Source: Spirochaetia bacterium UBA2205 (GTDB lineage Bacteria; Spirochaetota; UBA4802; UB4802). From it: 5,660 nucleotides of DNA. The DNA lies in contig DCUV01000016.1 of NCBI GenBank assembly GCA_002328585.1, forward strand, positions 1 to 5,660, read 5' to 3'. Of this stretch, positions 1 to 4,496 are shown piece after piece. Position 1 is the stretch's first letter; every line of letters begins with the position of its first letter. The notes beneath the pieces are model-generated. The model worked only from the letters and a program-made list of their open reading frames with translations, made no database searches and was not told the DNA's origin. A program made the translations under genes and the position numbers.

Positions 1-1167
1 TATATTCCTTACCCCGTTATATTTGCCTAATAGATTTAACCCTTTTAATGCATTATAATCTCTCCCCTCTGTACCATTCGTTATCCCTGCTATATCTAAC
101 ACCAATCCCACAAATCCTGCACAATCTAACTTTGGCTGCCCATTATTCCCTGTATATGCCGCCAATGGATCTTGTGGATTTTCCCAATTCCAGTTACCCA
201 TGAAGTACGTCGACTTGTTGGAATTTTCCATTCCAGAATCATAATAATTAAAATTTCCCGGCATTTCACCATACTTAATCGTTGTTGTTTCAGCTAATAC
301 CTGTGCTACAGTTGCTATTACATTCCCAACCACTTCCTCATCATATATCCCTATCTCATTGTATGCTCGGTATATATCCACACCATTATTGTATAAATAG
401 TCTTTCACTGCCAAAAATTGTTTACTTAAATCATCACTATAAATAGTTGAAAGTATCTTAGCCTCATTTATAAAGATATTTCGCACCATATCTACTGCAT
501 CATACTGTTTATCCCCACCACTAAGCCTCATCGCATCTTCATATCCTAATGCTTTACTGGTGTCTAATTTCTTTACCTCATAGTACTGCTGTACCACATT
601 CCCATTGTCATCATATATGGTTACCTTATAACTACCGTCGTCCTGTAATTCACGCATGTCCCGTATCTTATCAGGATTTAATCCTTTGTTGCCATTTGCT
701 TTCGTTTCTACTACTTCTCCTCCATACGTTTGCTTGTACATCTCCGCCCGGGCAGTTACTTCATCTATATATTCATACCTGCCATCGGCATACTTTCTGG
801 CATAGCCTGCATCGGTCATAATTACTTCGTAATCGTTAGTATTGTGCGTAAGGGCTTCATTGCTCTGTGTTTTGGTGTTACGTACTGTAGCGTTAAATAA
901 CTCACTTACCCCATCCCATGCACTGGATAGCATACTCCCTGCTTTTGTTAATCCCAGCCACGCCAGCCCCAGTATGCCTTCTTTCTTCTGACTACTCTTC
1001 CAGTCTTCGGCATCTCGGCGTCCTTTTTGCGCTGCCCAGTCGCTTAACCAGTCCGCTGCCCTGTACTGTGTCTTCTCCCAGTTTTGCTGTAATAACGCTT
1101 CCTGCATACCATCACCTTTCATCATGTCCGCTCCTGCCAGTATGGCATTCTCCAGTGTGCCCTGCAT
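1..1167 (-). CDS. Polymorphic-toxin tip with NlpC/P60-like cysteine peptidase motif (3' end beyond window)
   Basis: The reading frame is open for 389 codons to the left edge, so the C-terminus is missing. Residues 1-75 look like helical parent-protein sequence. Residues 76-91 carry the module AGSMLSSAWDGVSELF shared with the two other toxin units here. Residues about 92-340 are variable and unrecognised. Residues 347-362 (LDCAGFVGLVLDIAGI) match the catalytic-cysteine helix of NlpC/P60 peptidases (usual form DCSGFV), making Cys349 the likely nucleophile; the expected His and third polar residue would lie off the window. Inferred role: an exported peptidoglycan-cleaving toxin domain. The frame is open upstream to a TAG at 1210-1212 but holds no earlier ATG, so Met at 1167 is the first possible ATG; it has only a weak TAGG upstream. 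This suggests a silent or displaced tip rather than an independently expressed gene. A CHAP-type amidase is an alternative. Confidence 0.72.
   Translation of the reverse strand, partial: MQGTLENAILAGADMMKGDGMQEALLQQNWEKTQYRAADWLSDWAAQKGRRDAEDWKSSQKKEGILGLAWLGLTKAGSMLSSAWDGVSELFNATVRNTKTQSNEALTHNTNDYEVIMTDAGYARKYADGRYEYIDEVTARAEMYKQTYGGEVVETKANGNKGLNPDKIRDMRELQDDGSYKVTIYDDNGNVVQQYYEVKKLDTSKALGYEDAMRLSGGDKQYDAVDMVRNIFINEAKILSTIYSDDLSKQFLAVKDYLYNNGVDIYRAYNEIGIYDEEVVGNVIATVAQVLAETTTIKYGEMPGNFNYYDSGMENSNKSTYFMGNWNWENPQDPLAAYTGNNGQPKLDCAGFVGLVLDIAGITNGTEGRDYNALKGLNLLGKYNGVRNI
895..960 (-). repeat. Shared toxin module, copy 1
   Basis: This stretch encodes the end of LGLTKAGSMLSSAWDGVSELF. It is identical to copy 2 (3155-3220) over the 57 bases 895-951 and matches 64 of 66 bases overall. 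It matches copy 3 at 53 of 57 bases (5604-5660). All homology stops at base 895, exactly where the variable toxin part begins. Such a conserved block before variable tails is the usual site of homologous recombination in polymorphic-toxin loci. Confidence 0.9.
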
Positions 1168-1190
1168 AAACCTATTTACTTTTTCCCTTT

Positions 1191-1225
1191 GTAAGGGAGC
1201 ATTTATGCGCTAAATGCCCCCTTAC
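1191..1225. repeat. Imperfect 15-bp inverted repeat at the 5' border of the NlpC/P60 unit
   Basis: Arms 1191-1205 and 1211-1225 pair over 15 positions with one mismatch (A1198/C1218), with the 5-base loop TGCGC. On the minus strand it lies where the toxin unit's reading frame opens, and the in-frame stop codon is inside it. There is no T-run on either side, so it is not a standard intrinsic terminator. The unit at 3403 has a comparable hairpin (3247-3289) with TGCGC also in the loop, so it may be a border element of the cassettes. Confidence 0.75.
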
Positions 1226-1507
1226 CAACCCCTAAAGCGCACCTCACACGGCGGTGTGCCTTATCCCACTTATATGTATTTATCCTTGCCTTCGTGCTGC
1301 GGAAGACATCCTGTCTATGTCCTCGCACGAGCCGTATGGCGCTCCAGCATCCTGCCTCCGCTGTTTTGCCTTAAAAAAAAAGAAAAATACTGTATGCACC
1401 CGTTGTTTCCATATTTTACGTGTAGTACTTGATACAAAATGTTGCACTGTGCCTGCCCTCTCTTGCACCCGCATCCCAATGCGCCACACATCCCTGTGCG
1501 ACTGCCA
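1226..1507. other. GC-rich segment without a recognisable gene
   Basis: This stretch is clearly more GC-rich than the flanking AT-rich lipoprotein and intergenic DNA. A 69-codon minus-strand frame (1280-1489) and plus-strand frames cross it, but they have no ribosome-binding site, show low-complexity translation (a run of Phe from an A9 tract at 1373-1381) and resemble no protein I know. It holds a small hairpin (CACAC/GTGTG arms, 1245-1258) and a weak imperfect palindrome (1477-1510). It occupies the place that, in the unit to the right, holds the GC-rich segment with the G-quadruplex motif. It may be decayed cassette or parent-gene DNA. Confidence 0.5.
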
Positions 1508-1600
1508 TTGTGGTTTCTTTTTGCTTTTATAATGAAACTATTTTCAAAGAACTGTTTTCTTTAAATTTTATGATTGAAGCTTTAGGCTAATTCCACCTCC
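1508..1600 (-). repeat. Cassette junction element, copy 1
   Basis: Two blocks here recur in the same order between the next lipoprotein and toxin. Block A (1523-1552) matches 3426-3455 at about 23 of 30 bases. Block B (1572-1600) matches 3499-3525 with a 2-base gap. The sequence between the blocks differs in both content and length. The element lies between the 3' end of an immunity-type gene and the next toxin unit, as expected for the ancestral border of a duplicated cassette. Its function is unknown. Confidence 0.65.
1526..1554 (-). promoter_or_regulatory. Possible boxA-like element or weak promoter, copy 1
   Basis: On the minus strand, GTTCTTTGAAAATAG (1538-1552) is followed by TATAAA (1526-1531). 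The first part resembles the boxA antitermination sequence of ribosomal RNA leaders (core CTTTGAAAA in Gram-positive bacteria). Read as a promoter, TATAAA would be a good -10 box, with CAGTTC 17 bases upstream as a very poor -35 box. The pattern is conserved at 3429-3457, which is the main reason to list it. Confidence 0.3.
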
Positions 1601-1659
1601 ATTCTAAAGGAATATAAAAATTCTCAGCTTTATGGAGTTAAAATTAATAGTAATATTCT

Positions 1660-2166
1660 TTAAGGTTTTGGAATGATTTCAAAAACACTGATTTCCCATC
1701 TCTTTTTTATTCCATTATAAATAAATGATAAATCTATTAAATATCCATCCTCACCATCCACTTTCGTATTAGCATTAATAGTTTTTGAAAATGCCATACA
1801 GCTTACACTTTCTTCAAATACATAATCACTTGAGAACCAATTGGGATTTTTTAAAACTAAAATTAAATCTTCTATCGTTACTTCCCTTACCCCACCCCAT
1901 GTTTTACAATTCAATGGGTCACTATCCACAAAGAATTCTTTTAATTCTTGTAAATTCTTTGCTTTTTCAGCTTTTGATAATAGCTCTTTACGAAATACAT
2001 AAAACTCTTTCAAAGCTTTTTTTTGATCTTCTACACTCAACAAGCATTCTTCTTTTTCAGTCTTTAATTGCTCTTTCTTATTCATATTATTATCCTTCTC
2101 TATTTTACATCCTATTAAGAATAATATTGTTATTATAATACTTATTATTTGTATTTTTACCCTCAT
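1660..2166 (-). CDS. Small lipoprotein, probable immunity protein of the MepA-like toxin
   Basis: The product is 168 residues. A basic N-terminus and a hydrophobic stretch (residues 4-18) end in a classical lipobox (LIGC, Cys20), so it should be exported and lipid-anchored. Residues 21-75 are highly charged and probably form a coiled helix. Residues 85-168 look like a small beta-rich fold with two further Cys (87 and 123). I recognise no family. An ATG further upstream (2220) gives a longer frame overlapping the toxin, but I chose Met at 2166 because AAAGGAG sits 9 bases before it and the signal peptide starts there. The gene begins 22 bases after the toxin stop codon, so the pair is probably co-transcribed. 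Position, export and small size are the basis for the immunity call; binding to the toxin is inferred. Confidence 0.75.
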   Translation of the reverse strand: MRVKIQIISIIITILFLIGCKIEKDNNMNKKEQLKTEKEECLLSVEDQKKALKEFYVFRKELLSKAEKAKNLQELKEFFVDSDPLNCKTWGGVREVTIEDLILVLKNPNWFSSDYVFEESVSCMAFSKTINANTKVDGEDGYLIDLSFIYNGIKKRWEISVFEIIPKP

Positions 2167-2175
2167 AATCTTTTG

Positions 2176-2182
2176 CTCCTTT
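2176..2182 (-). promoter_or_regulatory. Ribosome-binding site of the small lipoprotein gene
   Basis: AAAGGAG on the minus strand, 9 bases upstream of the ATG at 2166. It decides between the two possible starts and shows that this immunity-type gene can be translated independently, in contrast to the toxin before it. Confidence 0.8.
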
Positions 2183-2188
2183 TTGCAA

Positions 2189-3403
2189 TTATTTTTCATT
2201 TTGCTTTTTATATATACCAATATGTATGTGATTACTGTGACCTGTTAAATCTTTTATATATAAATATTTATTATTAATATTACTGTATCTTTTCCGTATA
2301 TTTTCTATTACAACCATATCATTATAATAAAATATCATTTTTAGATTTTTTTTCGTTAAATACTCATTAGCATTTTCTATAAATGACTCAATTAACTTTA
2401 TTGTGTTTTCTCTATCGTATATATTTTTGTATTTATCATAATCACCACTATAAATCTTATCATCCTTTGCAACCCATTTAACATCCACTACATATCCTCT
2501 GTCATATTCCCTGTCATGATGCCCAAACTCTGATTTCTCTCCTGGTTTGGGACTAAAATCATTTACATATACAGTTTCCCCTGTCTTTTCATGAAAATCG
2601 TTTATTGCTTCAGATACTATTTCTGCAAATTCTTTTGTAACATATTTATGATCCTGCTGCCCTTCTCTACAATTATCATTAAACCCTTTTCCATCTTTCT
2701 CAAATTTAACCCAGTCCTTGCCGTCAGTATTATCGTCAATATCTACATAGTATCCATTTCCCCAACCTATAGCAAATAACGTCTTCTCAACTAATACTTT
2801 TATAGATGTCCATACCCCTCCTTCCTTAACCAGTAGCTTTCTTGCTTTTTCATCCTTGTGCTGTGCCAACTGTTTTTCCTCTATCGCCTGCCTGCGTTTT
2901 GCTATTGCTGCCTCTAATTTTGTTGTGTCATAGCCTGCTTGCTTTAGTGCCCACACCTTTGCTTCTGTTACCTCCTTGCTGTCGTTGTAAAAACTCTTAA
3001 GAACTTCTTGTGCTTGCTGTGTACCAAATTCTTGCAATGCGGACTGTATGGCTTCCTTTACACCCATTTCATGAAATGCTGCTAACGCTGCATCAACTGC
3101 TATCTCCTTCCCTGTCCTGAATCCTTCGCCCTGTACCCAGTTTTTCCCTTTTTCAAATAACTCACTTACCCCATCCCATGCACTGGATAGCATACTCCCT
3201 GCTTTTGTTAACCCCAACCATACTGTACTGGGCATTGCGCTATTCACAAGGGGAAAGGGGGCTTCATGCGCCAGCCCCCGTTCCCCTTGCACCCCCTTTC
3301 CCCCTGCTTGCGACAGCTCATAGTATAAACCATTGCCTGCGTGCTTGTGGATTGCTTCAGTGGTACACTCCAGTGCACGCGCCTCAGTATGCAAGACGTA
3401 CAT
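2189..3403 (-). CDS. Polymorphic-toxin tip with LAS/MepA-like zinc peptidase domain
   Basis: The frame has 404 codons. Residues 1-60 come from a GC-rich stretch with a hairpin and G-run motif and look unlike normal protein, so the real N-terminus is doubtful. Residues 62-87 are the shared module (AGSMLSSAWDGVSELF at 68-83). Residues 90-190 are charged and helical. Residues about 195-215 form a hydrophobic/amphipathic segment. Residues 278-398 resemble the LAS-type peptidoglycan endopeptidases (VanX, M15 and MepA/M74 relatives): a NDFS...GHH...VVDV segment (His295/296, Asp307), YDRENT (329-334), a FYYND strand (358-362) and GHSNHIHIGI (388-397) with the His-x-His zinc pair His392/His394. The His-to-Asp spacing is longer than usual, so the fold assignment is moderate. 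No ribosome-binding site precedes the ATGs at 3403, 3235 or 3193, which points to a displaced tip needing fusion to a parent. Inferred target: peptidoglycan cross-links. Confidence 0.68.
   Translation of the reverse strand: MYVLHTEARALECTTEAIHKHAGNGLYYELSQAGGKGVQGERGLAHEAPFPLVNSAMPSTVWLGLTKAGSMLSSAWDGVSELFEKGKNWVQGEGFRTGKEIAVDAALAAFHEMGVKEAIQSALQEFGTQQAQEVLKSFYNDSKEVTEAKVWALKQAGYDTTKLEAAIAKRRQAIEEKQLAQHKDEKARKLLVKEGGVWTSIKVLVEKTLFAIGWGNGYYVDIDDNTDGKDWVKFEKDGKGFNDNCREGQQDHKYVTKEFAEIVSEAINDFHEKTGETVYVNDFSPKPGEKSEFGHHDREYDRGYVVDVKWVAKDDKIYSGDYDKYKNIYDRENTIKLIESFIENANEYLTKKNLKMIFYYNDMVVIENIRKRYSNINNKYLYIKDLTGHSNHIHIGIYKKQNEK
3141..3220 (-). repeat. Shared toxin module, copy 2
   Basis: Bases 3155-3220 match copy 1 (895-960) at 64 of 66 positions. 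The part 3141-3154 is shared only with copy 3 (13 of 14 bases), extending the common protein to SELFEKGKN. The similarity to both other copies makes this unit a mosaic intermediate between them. Confidence 0.9.
3247..3289. repeat. Imperfect 17-bp GC-rich inverted repeat at the 5' border of the MepA-like unit
   Basis: Arms 3247-3263 and 3273-3289 pair over 17 positions with one mismatch (A3256/G3280) around a 9-base loop containing TGCGC. No T-run follows on the minus strand, so it is not an obvious terminator. It sits 27 bases upstream of the shared module. It is analogous in place and loop to the hairpin at 1191-1225, although arm sequences differ. Confidence 0.8.
3275..3304 (-). other. Potential G-quadruplex motif
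   Basis: The minus strand carries four G-runs of lengths 5, 5, 4 and 5, separated by loops of 3, 5 and 3 bases, within 30 bases. This exceeds the usual intramolecular G-quadruplex rule (four runs of at least 3 with loops of 1-7). It overlaps one arm of the neighbouring hairpin, so the two structures would compete. Runs this long are unexpected in an AT-rich neighbourhood. Confidence 0.75.
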
Positions 3404-3410
3404 AGGCTGA

Positions 3411-3527
3411 TTTTGGGTTTTCTTTGGCTTTATAATTTAGCTGTTTTCAAGGAACAAATGACCCTTTAAGAAACAGTTATAGTAGTTTTCTTGTTTTCCA
3501 TTGAAACTTTAGTTTAACCACCATCTT
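3411..3527 (-). repeat. Cassette junction element, copy 2
   Basis: This is the counterpart of 1508-1600: block A is 3426-3455 and block B is 3499-3525, with an unrelated 43-base middle. It lies between the SH3 lipoprotein gene and the next toxin unit. The rest of the gap (3528-3677) is AT-rich, with only a short AAAAATATTTTT palindrome near 3600, and holds no gene, clear promoter or terminator that I can support. Confidence 0.65.
3429..3457 (-). promoter_or_regulatory. Possible boxA-like element or weak promoter, copy 2
   Basis: On the minus strand, GTTCCTTGAAAACAG (3441-3455) precedes TATAAA (3429-3434). As a promoter it would read TTGTTC - 17 bases - TATAAA, better than copy 1 but still weak at -35. 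A start from here would place the ATG at 3403 about 20 bases into the transcript, without a ribosome-binding site. The boxA-like reading is an alternative. Confidence 0.32.
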
Positions 3528-3677
3528 TCTTATCATGATATTAAGATTTTCCTTGATATGTACATTAGCCGTTTGATTCTTAATTAAATCATATAATTAT
3601 AAAAATATTTTTCCTAACGAACCTTTGTTAATTCGACTTAATCATTCTATTCCGAAAAACCATATTATCCTGAAACC

Positions 3678-4466
3678 TTATTTTATTATCTTGGCTGTGA
3701 ATAATATTTTCTTTGCTAAAGTATCATAATATTTTATTATACTTTCTCTTTTTTCATCTCTATCAACAGGAGTATCAATTGTAATATCAAAATATAGATC
3801 ATCACTTATCTTTATAACCATTGAATAACCATAAGTAAGTTCAGATACTGAAATATATTTATAATATCCTGATTTATAATTTTGCATTTTTAAATAATAT
3901 ATTTGCGTATTACCTCCCAATCGTTTTTCCAGTTCAATAAATTCCATTATATGTTCTTCAAATGTTCCTTTAATTTTCATTAAATTTATTAAAATACCAT
4001 CTTTCTCATCATATAATTTATATTCATTTTCTCCTTTATAAATTTTGTATACCTCTATCTTTTTTGGGCAAAATATTTCGACACCACTTAATTTATTAAA
4101 ACTGCTCCAGTTATCTGGTAAAACATTAACATCTTGTTCTTCAATCCATCCAATTAAAGGTTTCCCTAATACTTCAATTTTTATTAAATTAGTTTGTCGC
4201 TCTAATATTCTAACCGGTATAAATAAACTTAATTCGGCAACTATTTTGTCTTTTTCATTACTTTCATATATTTTTGCATTTTCACTTATTATAAAATTTT
4301 CAGTCAACTCCTTGTAATCTATATTTATTGGTGTATCATTATTTTTTATTTCCTTGTTATAATTTTCTTTTATTAATTCTTTATTAATTTCTCCTTGTCG
4401 TTTGCAATATATATTCGTTAACAATGATAACATTATTATCAATATTACTGTTTTTTTTAATCTCAT
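3678..4466 (-). CDS. SH3-domain lipoprotein, probable immunity protein of the M23 toxin
   Basis: The product is 262 residues. The N-terminus is basic (RLKK) with a hydrophobic core (residues 7-16), followed by TNIYC, so Cys21 is the likely lipidated residue. Tyr just before the Cys is atypical, and lipidation is less certain than in the small lipoprotein gene downstream. Residues 58-112 look like a bacterial SH3-like barrel: AKIYESNEKDKIVAEL, then a central IPVRILE strand and the closing GWIEE. The remaining 150 residues are beta-rich and charged, and I do not recognise them. The start at 4466 has a G5 run 6 bases upstream, a weak ribosome-binding site. It begins 30 bases after the toxin stop. 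SH3-like domains often bind cell-wall peptides, so it could shield the substrate or block the enzyme. The immunity role is inferred from position and predicted localisation. Confidence 0.75.
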   Translation of the reverse strand: MRLKKTVILIIMLSLLTNIYCKRQGEINKELIKENYNKEIKNNDTPINIDYKELTENFIISENAKIYESNEKDKIVAELSLFIPVRILERQTNLIKIEVLGKPLIGWIEEQDVNVLPDNWSSFNKLSGVEIFCPKKIEVYKIYKGENEYKLYDEKDGILINLMKIKGTFEEHIMEFIELEKRLGGNTQIYYLKMQNYKSGYYKYISVSELTYGYSMVIKISDDLYFDITIDTPVDRDEKRESIIKYYDTLAKKILFTAKIIK

Positions 4467-4496
4467 TTTTTACCCCCAATTTTGCATATAATTTTT

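Noticed and set aside
549..1169. Plus-strand frames opposite the NlpC/P60-like unit
   Set aside because: The translations are Ser/Leu/Pro/His-rich antisense shadows of the minus-strand coding sequence and have no family resemblance.
1191..1225. Integron attC site or intrinsic terminator
   Set aside because: There are no GTTRRRY/RYYYAAC core pairs at the stem ends, the stem is short for attC, and there is no T-run for a terminator. No integrase is present in the window.
1280..1489. Minus-strand 69-codon frame
   Set aside because: It has no ribosome-binding site, a Phe run from a homopolymer, no recognisable motif, and ends just outside the hairpin region. It is better treated as chance or decayed DNA.
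1785..2138. Plus-strand 117-codon frame
   Set aside because: It is antisense to the small lipoprotein; its hydrophobic character follows from the AT-rich, Lys/Glu-rich opposite strand.
2167..2220. Upstream start for the small lipoprotein (ATG at 2220)
   Set aside because: It would add 18 Lys/Asn-rich residues before the signal peptide and overlap the toxin. The ATG at 2166 has the ribosome-binding site and a normal lipoprotein signal.
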